From contig PHBI01000049.1 of NCBI GenBank assembly GCA_002841945.1, positions 1 through 54,190 on the forward strand: a stretch of DNA of 54,190 bases, given 5' to 3'. Below the pieces are notes generated by a model. It ran no database searches and was not told where the DNA came from. It worked only from the letters and a program-made list of their open reading frames with translations. The stretch is from Deltaproteobacteria bacterium HGW-Deltaproteobacteria-14. GTDB lineage: Bacteria; Myxococcota_A; UBA9042; PHBI01. Numbering within the stretch: position 1 is the stretch's first letter; each line of letters opens with the position of its first letter. Below are positions 38,045-47,706 of this stretch, piece after piece. Made by a program: the position numbers and the translations under genes.

Positions 38045-41000
38045 TCAGAAGCCGAAGTCGAAGAGCCGGTAGAGACCGCGCAGGATCTCGAGGCGCCCGA
38101 CCGTCTGCTGCAGCACGCTGAACTGGTAATTCGCCGACAGGTCGCTGAGGTTTCCGCCGTAGCGGGCGAGCTCGGTGTTGGCCACCGCAATGAGCCGCGC
38201 GGCCGACCAGACGGTCGCCTTGATCCCGGTCCGGTCGGCGTCCGGCACCACGTCGCGCGCCTCGACCGCCTCGTAGGGGTCGCCCTCGGTCGGATCGTAG
38301 GCCGCGATGTAGGTCTTGCCCGAGTAGGGGTCGGTGTAGCTGATCGACTCCCAGCCGGCCGGGACGGTGATCTGCGTGCCGTCACCCTGGAGCCACAGGC
38401 GGTTGCGGTCGATGAACGAGCGGTCGAAGGTCCCGCTCATCCACGCGTAGCCGTAGATCGCCGCCAGCGCCGGGATCCGGTACTGGGTCGTCGGGAACGT
38501 GTACTCGGGCTCGGGGTTCAGCGTCTTGCAGTTGGCGTAGTAGGCGTCGAGCTCCTCGGGGGTGCCGAACCACATGCGCTTCTTCACGTTGACCGGGTCG
38601 ATGGTGCAGATCTCGTTGGTCTCCGGCGTCCCGGCGCTGTCGTGCTCGATGCACCAGCCGTACATGCTGGGATCGCTCAAGAGCAGGCCGCTCAGGAGGT
38701 TGTGCATCCGCTGCGGCCACACCGTCGCGAAGTTCAGCCGGAAGCGCTTGAGGTCGTAGGCCCGGTCGACGCCGATGGTGAACATCGTGGTCGGGTAGGT
38801 CATGTACATCATCGCCCCGAGGCGGTCGTAGAAGGTGCCCGCGCGGGCCGGGGTGTAGAGGTAGCCGTCGAAGTCGTAGGACGGGTACATCGGGCGCGCG
38901 CCCTGATCCTCGCGAATCTGGAACACGTTGCAGTAGGTGTTGCGCCCGTTGTCGATGATCGGCTCGTAGATCTCCCGCTCCTCGTTCCACCCGTAGTAGG
39001 CGTCGTCGGGGCGACCGAAGATGTTCGCGAGGTAGTCGAAGAGCCGGGTCATCGCGACGGTCTCGCCGAGCCCGCCGTTGACGTCCTTCTCCCAGCGCTG
39101 GCCGTACTTCGTCTCCCACCAGTCGTTGGAGTTGAAGTGGGTGTAGGACAGCGCCCAGTGCTCGAACTGCTTGCGCCAGCCGTACATGGCGTACATGACG
39201 CCGTTCCAGTAGCTGGTCATCGGGTTGAAGAGATCGTTGTCGCGCTTGTAGGCGCGGAACGGCCAGTAGGCCTCGTAGTCCGCGAGCGAGTTGGTGACGA
39301 TCTCGAAGACGTCGGTGCCCTCGTCCCAGGTCTGGCAGTCGGGGCTGGTCCAGTTGTACTCGTCGGAGCAGAAGCGCATCGGCACCTCGACCATGTCGGG
39401 CTTGGTGCAGAAGAAGCCGTCGACGAAGGGCTGGCAGAACGAGCCGGGGTTCTCGCAGACGGTGGCGTCGTAGGGGCTGTCGTGCTGCTCGCACGGCTTG
39501 CTCTTGTCGGCGACGGAGTCCGCCGGGACGACCTTGCGGTCGAGGAGGTTCGTCAGGCCCCCGAAGAGGTTCGGGTAGTTGGTGTAGTGGACCTTGCGCA
39601 GCGCGCGCGCCAGCGGCTGCTCGCGACGCAGGCCGTCGACGTCGTAGTTGTCGGGGTTGGTGTCGGCGGGATCGCCCAGGTACTTCTCCCAATCCGCGTA
39701 CGCGGGCGGGTTCTCGAAGACCTCGACGAGGTTGCCGTAGCCGAACAGGATGGCGCCGCGGTCGTACTCGCCGATGCCGGCGTAGCGGCCGTTGAAGGCG
39801 TTGGTGTACTCCATGATCGACGTCTGCTGGAACTCGCGCATCCGGCCGCGGGTCTGGGCGTCGGTGTCCTCGCCGAAGAGCACGTCGGGCTTCCACTCGC
39901 CGCCGACCTCGCTCCCCTTCTGCTCCCAGAAGTCCGGGAAGAAGTTCAGCGCGTCGGTGCTCGAGGCGAAGTTGTGGCGCAGGCCGAGGTTGTGACCGAC
40001 CTCGTGCATCGCGATGGTGGACCACATCTTGTCGAAGACCTCGGCGAAGACCTCCTCGCGCTTGGCCTCGATGATCGCCCGGGCGGCGGCCTGGCTCGCG
40101 GCGACCCGGGCGTCCTTGGTGTCGCTGTAGAGCGCGTTCGGGTCCCAGTAGGCGAACTGGCTGATCTCGTTGACGCGGCGGATCTCCTTACGGAGCTGGC
40201 CGAGGAGCGCGCCCGCACTGCACGGGGTCATGCAGTAGTTTCCCGAGAAGTCGCCCTGATCGATGAAGCGGCACTCCTGGTTGGCGCCACAGCCGCCCTC
40301 GGGGTCGGCGTCGCAGGAGGCGCCCGGCTCCTTGAAGGCGTTGAAGTTGAAGATGAAATCGGCGCCACCGGCCATCTGCGCCTGCAGCCCGGTGCACATC
40401 ACGTCGTCGTAGACGCCCTTGTACTCGAGGGCGAGGCCGCGGATGGAGTTGTCGAAGAACTCCTTCATGCAGATCGCCGCCTTGCCGCGGTCGAGGTCGC
40501 GCTCGAGCTCGCCCTTGAGCGTCGACTCGCTGCCGAGGTGGGCGGGGTGGACGATGCTCTTGAGCAGGCCCGTGCCCTGGACCTTGGTCAGATCGGCGTC
40601 GAGGCTGTCGACCGGCAGGCCCGCGATGGCGGCCATGTCGGGGTTCATCCACAGCGCGTCGAATTGATCGGTCTGCAGCAGGCGGTTCATGCTGGCGGTC
40701 GCGATGTCGGTGTCGACCGAGGCGAGCCCGACCGAGCTCAGGTCCGCGGCCACCTGCGGCGACAGCGCGAGCTCGGCCATGCCCTGCGCCTCGGTGAGGG
40801 TCATCTTGCGGGGATCCCCTTGAGTGCCGGTGAGCGCGCGGGCCTTGACCGCGGTCTCGATGTGGCGCGCCTGGGTGATGTCCTTGAAGTTCTGGACCCC
40901 CGCCTCGTACTCGATCATGTCGACGGCCGTGCGCGCGCCCATGCGGATGTTGGCGGTGTAAAGGAAGGCGTTGGCGTGGATGGTCTCGCCGGTGATCGGG

Positions 41001-42388
41001 TCGGGGTTCATCGGGCCGTAGCCGTAGAGCCCATACTGGACCGGGTCGTTGACGCTGACGAGCAGGTTGTAGCGCAGATCGCCGAGGCGCTTGACCTCGC
41101 CCATGTCCTTGCAGAAGGCCGGGTCGGTCGACGCGAGGATCGCGTTCGGGTCGGCCGCCAACACCGCGTCGACCTCGGCCTGGTTGTTCTCACACAGGAT
41201 GAACATCGGCGTGGCGGCGTCCTTGCCGGTGAGCGTCTCGACCGTCTCGACGAAGGGCTCGCTCCACTGCACGGCGAGGTCGTTCGCGCCAGCGATGAGC
41301 TCGCGCGGGAAGTCCTCGGAGAGGTAGTAGACGATGGGCTTCGGCGTCATGTTGGGGTAGTCGATGGCCCCGTCGGCGGTCTTCTTCGTCTCCTCCCAGA
41401 TGTTGAAGCGGCGGATGTAGCGCAGCGCGTCCGAGAAGGTCGACCCGTACCACTGGTCGTTGCGCGCCCGCGACGACCGGTAGTAGCCGAACTTGTTCAG
41501 CATGTGATCGTCGTAGTTCAGCGGGGCGTAGGTGTTGCCGTCGGCCACCTTCATGAACGACGACCGGAGGTGGATCTCCTCCTCGTCGCACTCGTAGTAG
41601 GCGCCCGTGTACCACGGGAAGAACAGGCAGGTCGGCACCCAGCCGTAGCCCTCGTACCAGATGCGCGGGGCGGTCATGAACCCGCGCACGACGAAGTCCA
41701 TGTACGAGCCGTCCTTGGACTGGTGGAGCTTCAGCTCCTCGGGGCCCTCCTGGCCGTCGTAGATGACCGGCGTGCTCGCCGTGAAGGCCATGTCGGCGAA
41801 GTTGTCGGCCGAGTTGGTGCCGAAGTCGATGCGCATGTAGTCGCGCTCGTACCAGAACTTCTCGCTCGTATCCTCGACGCGGACGTTGGACTCCTCGCCG
41901 GTGAGCGGGTTGTACTGCTTGCGCACGTCGTAGTGGCCGCTGATGGTGTAGCGGCGCAGCGGCGCGCTGCGATAGACGTAGCGTGTCACCAGCTTGGTCG
42001 TGCCGTCCGGGAAGGTCTTCTCGTACTGGACGGGCTTGCCGTCCTTGCCGATGAGCGGCGAGTCGATGTCGGCGCGGATGCCGGCGCTCTCGACGCCCTC
42101 GACGAACTCGTAGGTCCGGTAAAAGTAGAGGTTGTCCTTCTCGATCTCCCAGACGCCCCGCTCGAGGAGCCCCTGGAGGCCGGGGAAGACGTCGTGGGAG
42201 GCGTAGGGCGCCCGGACGACGGTCGTCATCGAGTACCACTCGCCCGCGAGGGACGCCTTCTCGATGAGGTTCGGCTGGACCCGGTCGATCGGCGCCGGAT
42301 CCGCGCAGCCAGCGAGCCCGGTCACCCCGACGGCGGCCGCCGCGGCGGCCAGCGTGAAGAGCTTCTTCATCATCATGCGGTTCTGCAT
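38045..42388 (-). CDS. giant met-zincin-type zinc metalloprotease lipoprotein (second copy)
   Basis: A 1,447-residue secreted zinc protease. Residues 1-28 form a lipoprotein signal (MMMKKLFTLAAAAAAVGVTG then lipobox LAGC). The zinc site HEVGHNLGLRH lies at residue 795 (His795, 799, 805; Glu796 catalytic) and the met-turn is SIMEY, about 60 residues later. This HExxHxxGxxH plus SIM(D/E)Y layout resembles the bacterial met-zincin family (DUF4953-like). A short Cys-rich stretch (CDADPEGGCGANQECRF) precedes the catalytic part. The protein is paralogous to the upstream gene, for example HYDVRKQYNP against HFDVKRAYNT and GDLRYNLL against GDARYSFF. GGAGG 7-11 nt before the ATG supports the start. 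It begins 12 nt after the stop of that gene. Substrate unknown. Confidence 0.88.
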   Translation of the reverse strand: MQNRMMMKKLFTLAAAAAAVGVTGLAGCADPAPIDRVQPNLIEKASLAGEWYSMTTVVRAPYASHDVFPGLQGLLERGVWEIEKDNLYFYRTYEFVEGVESAGIRADIDSPLIGKDGKPVQYEKTFPDGTTKLVTRYVYRSAPLRRYTISGHYDVRKQYNPLTGEESNVRVEDTSEKFWYERDYMRIDFGTNSADNFADMAFTASTPVIYDGQEGPEELKLHQSKDGSYMDFVVRGFMTAPRIWYEGYGWVPTCLFFPWYTGAYYECDEEEIHLRSSFMKVADGNTYAPLNYDDHMLNKFGYYRSSRARNDQWYGSTFSDALRYIRRFNIWEETKKTADGAIDYPNMTPKPIVYYLSEDFPRELIAGANDLAVQWSEPFVETVETLTGKDAATPMFILCENNQAEVDAVLAADPNAILASTDPAFCKDMGEVKRLGDLRYNLLVSVNDPVQYGLYGYGPMNPDPITGETIHANAFLYTANIRMGARTAVDMIEYEAGVQNFKDITQARHIETAVKARALTGTQGDPRKMTLTEAQGMAELALSPQVAADLSSVGLASVDTDIATASMNRLLQTDQFDALWMNPDMAAIAGLPVDSLDADLTKVQGTGLLKSIVHPAHLGSESTLKGELERDLDRGKAAICMKEFFDNSIRGLALEYKGVYDDVMCTGLQAQMAGGADFIFNFNAFKEPGASCDADPEGGCGANQECRFIDQGDFSGNYCMTPCSAGALLGQLRKEIRRVNEISQFAYWDPNALYSDTKDARVAASQAAARAIIEAKREEVFAEVFDKMWSTIAMHEVGHNLGLRHNFASSTDALNFFPDFWEQKGSEVGGEWKPDVLFGEDTDAQTRGRMREFQQTSIMEYTNAFNGRYAGIGEYDRGAILFGYGNLVEVFENPPAYADWEKYLGDPADTNPDNYDVDGLRREQPLARALRKVHYTNYPNLFGGLTNLLDRKVVPADSVADKSKPCEQHDSPYDATVCENPGSFCQPFVDGFFCTKPDMVEVPMRFCSDEYNWTSPDCQTWDEGTDVFEIVTNSLADYEAYWPFRAYKRDNDLFNPMTSYWNGVMYAMYGWRKQFEHWALSYTHFNSNDWWETKYGQRWEKDVNGGLGETVAMTRLFDYLANIFGRPDDAYYGWNEEREIYEPIIDNGRNTYCNVFQIREDQGARPMYPSYDFDGYLYTPARAGTFYDRLGAMMYMTYPTTMFTIGVDRAYDLKRFRLNFATVWPQRMHNLLSGLLLSDPSMYGWCIEHDSAGTPETNEICTIDPVNVKKRMWFGTPEELDAYYANCKTLNPEPEYTFPTTQYRIPALAAIYGYAWMSGTFDRSFIDRNRLWLQGDGTQITVPAGWESISYTDPYSGKTYIAAYDPTEGDPYEAVEARDVVPDADRTGIKATVWSAARLIAVANTELARYGGNLSDLSANYQFSVLQQTVGRLEILRGLYRLFDFGF

Positions 42389-42400
42389 CTCAGATCCTCC

Positions 42401-45400
42401 TCAGAAGCCCAGGGTGCTGGTGCCGAAGGTGTGGTTGAGCATCCGGAGGACGTCGAGCACATCGCGGACGTCGCCCATGCGACGCTGCAAGTCCGCCTTG
42501 ATGGCCGGGTCGGTCTCGTTCGCCCAGTCGTCGGCCAGGTCCTGACCGCGGATGACGAGCTCCGCGGCGGTGTCGACCTTGGGCTCACCGAAGTCGCCGT
42601 AGTTGGTGCCGTAGGCCACGTAGACCTTGCCGCCGATGGGGTCGACGAAGCGGTACTCGTCGAGCCCAGCGAGGAGCCCCTTCTCGTACTGCGTCGCCTC
42701 GCCCTCGAGGAACACCGCCATGCGGTCGATGAACTGCGGGTCGAAGCCGGCCGGGAGGAACGCCAGGCCGTACAGCGCCGAGTAGAGCTTGAGGGTGAAG
42801 TTGTTGAGCGAGGGCTCGACCGGGACGTCCTGCAGGCGGCGCCCGGAGATCGACGGCGGCACGTACTTCCCGTTGGTGAGGCGCCCGGCGTAGAAGTCGA
42901 GCTGCTCGCTGATGACGCCGCCGAGGAAGTTGTTGAGATCAGGGGCGAAGACCGTGTTGTAGCCGAGCGAGGTGCCGACGCCGATGGAGAGCTGCTCGCC
43001 GACCGCGGTGTCGACGAAGTAGGCCGTCGAGTCGGTGAGCGTCACCAGCGCGCCGAGCTTCTCCCAGAAGCTGCCGAACCACAGCGGGTGCTCGTAGAAG
43101 TTGTAGCCGAGGTCCCCGCCAAACTGGGTGTAGGGGAAGCGACCGACGCCGAAGGGCACGTCGAACTCGCTGCCCGGGGCGCCGCCCTCGAGGCTGATGT
43201 TGGTGTAGGCGTTCATGGCGGCGTCGTAGGCGTAGGAGCCGGGCGACGGCGCGGCGATGGTGTCCTTGAGGGTCGCGTAGGCGTCGAGCGCCGCCTGCTC
43301 GGCCGTGCGGCCGCCGAGCGGCGTGTCCTTCCACTCCTGGTACCAGGAGTAGCGGAACAGCACGTTGTCGAAGTAGGCGTAGTACATGCCGACGTCGCCC
43401 AGGACGCGCATGTAGCGGTCCATGATGCGGGCGTAGTAGCCGAGCGGGTTGCCGTAGCTGCCGTAGTAGAGGCGCTCGCGCTTGAAGGCGTCGAAGATGT
43501 AGTACTGCTCGAGCTGGTCGGTGGCCCCGGCGGCCATCTCGCCCATGTCGATGCCCTGGTCGAAGTAGTAGCAGCCCATGTTGCCGCGGTACTCGTCGGA
43601 GCAGTAGGCGTAGGGGACCTGGATGTAGGCGAGGTCGAGGTACTCGCGGACGTCGTTGACCGACATCTGCTCCTGGTACTTCGCCTGGTCGTAGGGCACC
43701 GGGACGCGGTCGAGGTTCTGCTCCACGCCGATGTAGTTGTTGAGGTAGTTGAAGGGGTGGAAGAAGCCCGTGCCCCGGGTCGGCCAGAAGCGCGCCTGCC
43801 GGTAGAAGGAGTAGGTGGAGAGCGAGCCACCGGTCAGCTTGGCGGCGTTCGCGACGCGCTTGTCGATGAGCGCGATGTCGGCGTAGGTGTCGACGAGCTG
43901 GGCGTAGCCGAAGCGGATGGCCGCGTAGTCGTACTTGCCGAGGCCGTGGATGTCGCTGTTGAAGCGGCCGCCGTAGTCCATGATGCTGGTGTATTGGTAC
44001 TCGGTGCGCTTGCCGGCCTTCTCGAGGTCGGTCATCCAGGGGCGCGGGACCAGCTGCTCGCGCGGGGCGTAGCACTTGTTCTCGAAGCAGAGCTCGCCGC
44101 TCGTGCCGCACTGGCTGTCGGCGGTGCACGACGGGACGTTGGTGACCGGGGCGGCGCAGGTGCCGGTCGCGACCAGCGCGCCCGAGCCGCTGGCGCTGGG
44201 CGCCGAGCAGACGCCGCCGTTGCACAGGGTGCCGGCGGGGCAGTTGCCGTCGGTGGTGCAGCTCTTGACCGCGCAGGCCTCGCCGTTGAGGTCGTCGCAC
44301 CAGCCGTCGGACTGGCAGAGGATCAGCTCGCGCTCGCGGATCTGGTAGTACTCGTCGAAGAAGTTGAAGACGTCGGTCGAGCCCGAGAAGTTGTGGCGCA
44401 GGCCGACGGTGTGGCCGACCTCGTGCTCGAGCACGCCGGCGAGGATGTGCTGAGCCACCGCCAGGCGCAGCGCGTCACCGGAGAGGCCCTGGGCCTTCAG
44501 GTCCTTGGCCAGGCCGTAGATGGCGTCGTCCACGAAGTCCGCCATGTAGACGTTGTTCTTGGCAAAGATGGCCGTCCGATCGGCCTCCTTCTTCATCGCG
44601 AACTTCGTCGACCAGCTCGCCGGCGACAGCGCGTCGTGGAGTTGGTCGGACGACATCGTGCCGTCGGGGTCGACGAACTCGGCGGCCAGCTTGATCTCGT
44701 TGTTGATCATCAGGTCTTCGATCCACGTCCCGCGGATCTTGCCGAGGCGGTTGTGGAACGTGCTCGGATCTACCTTGGGGAGGGCCGCCTCGATGGTGAG
44801 CTTGAGCTTGGCGGGGTTGGCGAGCAGCTCCATCAGCTCGGGGAAGGCGAAGTCCGGGTAGTGGCGGCGCGGCGCGGTGACGCCCGCGGCCAGCGCCCGC
44901 TGCAGACCGGGGCTCAGGTCGGTGACCGGCGCGTCGAGGTTCACGCGCCGGGTCGGGTCCATGGCGGCCGGGGTGCCGGCCGGGTCCGCCGAGAGCGCGC
45001 CGTAGTAGGTCGCGACGTCGGGATCGGGCTCCTCGCTCTTGGTCTCGAGGTACTCGCGGATCCACTTGCCGGTGATCACGTCGCTGCCGACGAGGTCGCC
45101 GTTGACGAGGTCGATGATGTCCTGCGCGTACTGCGCGTAGGTGTGCATCGAGCCGCCGTAGATGTTGGCGTTGGCGACGAGGATCTGGCCGCTGTCGGGG
45201 TCGGACTGCGAGGGACCGTAGCCGAGGGGGCCCGAGCGCTGGACCTCGTTGATCCAGTTGAAGAAGGAGTAGCGGGCGTCGCCGATGCGCTTGAGCGCCT
45301 CCGGGTGCGGCACGAGCGCCGGATCGCCGCAAGGGTTGTAGCCGTTGGTGCGGGTGTAGCGGGCGTCGCTGTGGGAGGCGGCGCGCGCCTCGGGGGTTTC

Positions 45401-47638
45401 GAAGGTCTCGGCCGCCGCGATGGGGTCGAACTGGTTGCGGCACAGGACGAACATGTCGGGCAGGCCCGCCTTGATCGTCCGCACGCGGTCGCGGTCGGCG
45501 TCGGTGAACTTGGCCGGCCAGCCGATGCAGCGGCCGATGGTGTCGGCGTGGAAGCAGGTGACGTCGCCGCGGGACCCGGAGCGGGTCACGGTGGCGCGCT
45601 GCTTGGCGCCGGCGCTCGAGTAGTACTCCGAGGCGCCGCGGTACGGGATGTCCTGGGCCCGGCGGTTGCCCTCGACGGCGAAGTCGAGCGGGCCCGCGGA
45701 GTTGTTCGCGTGGACCAGGCGGATGCCGCGCTGCGACTGGTTCAGCGTGGCGCCGGCGACGACGATGTCCTCGCCGTTCCAGACGATGAGGTAGTGGCCG
45801 TTGCCGACGATGTCGTTGGTCGTCTCCTTGAGCGTCGTGCCGTTGCTCGTGACCTTGATGGCGACGCCGCTGCCGGCGGCGACCGCGCCCATGAAGTCGG
45901 CGGTCGCGGGGTCGATCGGGTCGAGGTCCATGCTGGCGTCGTAGGCGCCGCCGGAGATCGCGGTGCCGCCGACGTTGAGGCCGAGGGCGCCGCCGTCGGG
46001 GTCGAGGTTCACGAAGCGCACCGCGGAGGTGCCGCTGTTGACCCCGAGCGCCTGGCGGACGCGGCTCGGGAAGTTGTCGTGGGTCGCGAGCCAGGCGCCG
46101 CTCTTGCCGACGACCACGGTCGAGCCGTGGAGCGTCTGGGTGGTGAGGCGCTCGAGGGCCTGCTGACCGTTCTCCATGCACTTGCCGCCGTCGCAGGTCT
46201 GACCGCTGGCGCAGGGGTTGCCGGCGTGGCAGGTGCGGTTGACGGCGCAGAAGCCCGCGTCGCACACGCCCGAGCCGCAGTCGGCGTCGCCGTGGCAGAG
46301 GACGCCGTTGTCGAGCACCGGCAGGGTCGCGTCGACCATCAGATCGGGGGTCGCGCAGTCGGCGTTGGTCTCGCAGCCGCGGGTGCTCGCGGTGCCCTGA
46401 TCCTCGTAGAACCAGAGCCAGGCGATGGCGTCCTTGAAGACGTCGCTCCAGGCGTCGGCGGTGTCGTAGGCCGCGCCCATGTAGTCGGGGTGCCAGTCGG
46501 CGTTGAGGTGGTAGATGATCGGGCGCAGGCCGCGCTCACGGTAGGGCTTGGCGACCGGGGTCGCGCAGTAGCCGGTCGAGAACCAGGTGGTCTCCTTCTG
46601 GCAGCGCTGGCCGTGCTCGCGGTCGCAGTCCTTGTCGACGAAGCAGTCGATGGTGAGCTCGCCGCCGTCGGTGGCCGTGGGCTTCTTGAAGTCGTAGGTG
46701 TTCAGCCACAGGTTCCACCGGTCGGCGAAGGCGACCGAGCCCTTGTACGACGGGCCCCAGTCCTGGTCGTAGAACGGGCGCTCGGTGGCGAAGAAGCCGA
46801 AGCGCTCCTGGTGCTCGTCGTTGTGGTAGCGGATCGGCTCGTAGTCGCGGCGCGGGTCGAGCCGGCGGAACGAGTGCCGGACCTGGACCTCGGCCTTGGC
46901 GCAGTCGTACGGGCTGAGCCCGTAGATGCTGCAGCGGTTCTGCCCCGAGGACCACGCCACCGTGTGGATGACGAAGTCGAAGTAGCCACCCTCGCGGTCC
47001 GTCGTCAGCTGGTCGGGGGCCCCCTCCCGCTCCTGACCGACGTAGTACGCGTCCGAGGTGCCCTCCTTCAGCGAGTAGAAGAAGTCCTGGATGCCCTGGC
47101 GCGCCCACTTCACCCGGACGTAGTCGCGCTGGTACCACGGGCGGTCGCTCGTGTTCTCCGTCACCTCGTTCGACTGCGCGCCGTTGAAGGTGTTGTAGGC
47201 GCGCTTGACGTCGAAGTGGCTCTCGATGGGCCAGCGGGCCACCGGCTGGCCGACGTACATCTGGACGAACTCGTCGCGATGCTCGGCGTCCCAGTACTTG
47301 CGGATGTTCTGAACCTTCCAGTCCGCCTCCGAACCCTGGACGGACTCGGTCACCGGGTAGGCGATGAGCCAGTTCTCCTGGACGTCGAAGACGATCTTCT
47401 TGGTCCCGCCGAGGAAGGGCTGCTCACCGACGAAGCTCACCGCGGAGCTGTACGGCACGTCGATGGTCGTCTGGGTATAGATCCAGACGCCCTCGAACAG
47501 GCGCTTGTCGATCTTGTCGGGGGAGGTGCGGTCGACGAGACCGACGTCCTCGACGCACCCGCTCGACGCGAGCGCGCCCAGCAGCGCCGTACACGCGAGG
47601 AGTCGCCAGAGGTGTGGCGAGCGGTGGGTGGACTTCAT
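42401..47638 (-). CDS. giant met-zincin-type zinc metalloprotease lipoprotein with Cys-rich repeats (first copy)
   Basis: A 1,745-residue secreted zinc protease. The ATG at 47638 is preceded by GGAGG at 9 nt and opens a lipoprotein signal (MKSTHRSPHLWRLLACTALL, lipobox SSGC). The zinc site HEVGHTVGLRH starts near residue 1072, with met-turn SIMDYG about 130 residues later. Two Cys-rich blocks are inserted: one around residues 370-510 (NADCATPD, CHGDADCGSGVCDAGFCA, CASGQTCDGGKC), and one between zinc site and met-turn (CTTDGNCPAGTLCNGGVC, CGTSGELCFENKC). Such x-C-x-x-D/G-x-x-C repeats are common in secreted myxobacterial proteins. The N-terminal 300 residues and the region before the zinc site align by eye with the downstream paralogue. 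A GTG at 47710 overlapping the upstream stop is a less likely start. Confidence 0.87.
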   Translation of the reverse strand: MKSTHRSPHLWRLLACTALLGALASSGCVEDVGLVDRTSPDKIDKRLFEGVWIYTQTTIDVPYSSAVSFVGEQPFLGGTKKIVFDVQENWLIAYPVTESVQGSEADWKVQNIRKYWDAEHRDEFVQMYVGQPVARWPIESHFDVKRAYNTFNGAQSNEVTENTSDRPWYQRDYVRVKWARQGIQDFFYSLKEGTSDAYYVGQEREGAPDQLTTDREGGYFDFVIHTVAWSSGQNRCSIYGLSPYDCAKAEVQVRHSFRRLDPRRDYEPIRYHNDEHQERFGFFATERPFYDQDWGPSYKGSVAFADRWNLWLNTYDFKKPTATDGGELTIDCFVDKDCDREHGQRCQKETTWFSTGYCATPVAKPYRERGLRPIIYHLNADWHPDYMGAAYDTADAWSDVFKDAIAWLWFYEDQGTASTRGCETNADCATPDLMVDATLPVLDNGVLCHGDADCGSGVCDAGFCAVNRTCHAGNPCASGQTCDGGKCMENGQQALERLTTQTLHGSTVVVGKSGAWLATHDNFPSRVRQALGVNSGTSAVRFVNLDPDGGALGLNVGGTAISGGAYDASMDLDPIDPATADFMGAVAAGSGVAIKVTSNGTTLKETTNDIVGNGHYLIVWNGEDIVVAGATLNQSQRGIRLVHANNSAGPLDFAVEGNRRAQDIPYRGASEYYSSAGAKQRATVTRSGSRGDVTCFHADTIGRCIGWPAKFTDADRDRVRTIKAGLPDMFVLCRNQFDPIAAAETFETPEARAASHSDARYTRTNGYNPCGDPALVPHPEALKRIGDARYSFFNWINEVQRSGPLGYGPSQSDPDSGQILVANANIYGGSMHTYAQYAQDIIDLVNGDLVGSDVITGKWIREYLETKSEEPDPDVATYYGALSADPAGTPAAMDPTRRVNLDAPVTDLSPGLQRALAAGVTAPRRHYPDFAFPELMELLANPAKLKLTIEAALPKVDPSTFHNRLGKIRGTWIEDLMINNEIKLAAEFVDPDGTMSSDQLHDALSPASWSTKFAMKKEADRTAIFAKNNVYMADFVDDAIYGLAKDLKAQGLSGDALRLAVAQHILAGVLEHEVGHTVGLRHNFSGSTDVFNFFDEYYQIRERELILCQSDGWCDDLNGEACAVKSCTTDGNCPAGTLCNGGVCSAPSASGSGALVATGTCAAPVTNVPSCTADSQCGTSGELCFENKCYAPREQLVPRPWMTDLEKAGKRTEYQYTSIMDYGGRFNSDIHGLGKYDYAAIRFGYAQLVDTYADIALIDKRVANAAKLTGGSLSTYSFYRQARFWPTRGTGFFHPFNYLNNYIGVEQNLDRVPVPYDQAKYQEQMSVNDVREYLDLAYIQVPYAYCSDEYRGNMGCYYFDQGIDMGEMAAGATDQLEQYYIFDAFKRERLYYGSYGNPLGYYARIMDRYMRVLGDVGMYYAYFDNVLFRYSWYQEWKDTPLGGRTAEQAALDAYATLKDTIAAPSPGSYAYDAAMNAYTNISLEGGAPGSEFDVPFGVGRFPYTQFGGDLGYNFYEHPLWFGSFWEKLGALVTLTDSTAYFVDTAVGEQLSIGVGTSLGYNTVFAPDLNNFLGGVISEQLDFYAGRLTNGKYVPPSISGRRLQDVPVEPSLNNFTLKLYSALYGLAFLPAGFDPQFIDRMAVFLEGEATQYEKGLLAGLDEYRFVDPIGGKVYVAYGTNYGDFGEPKVDTAAELVIRGQDLADDWANETDPAIKADLQRRMGDVRDVLDVLRMLNHTFGTSTLGF

Positions 47639-47706
47639 GGTGGAGGACCTCCGGGTGGGCGGGGAGCCAGCGACGAGGGCGACGCGATGGGTGGAGCGGG
47701 GCGCGG

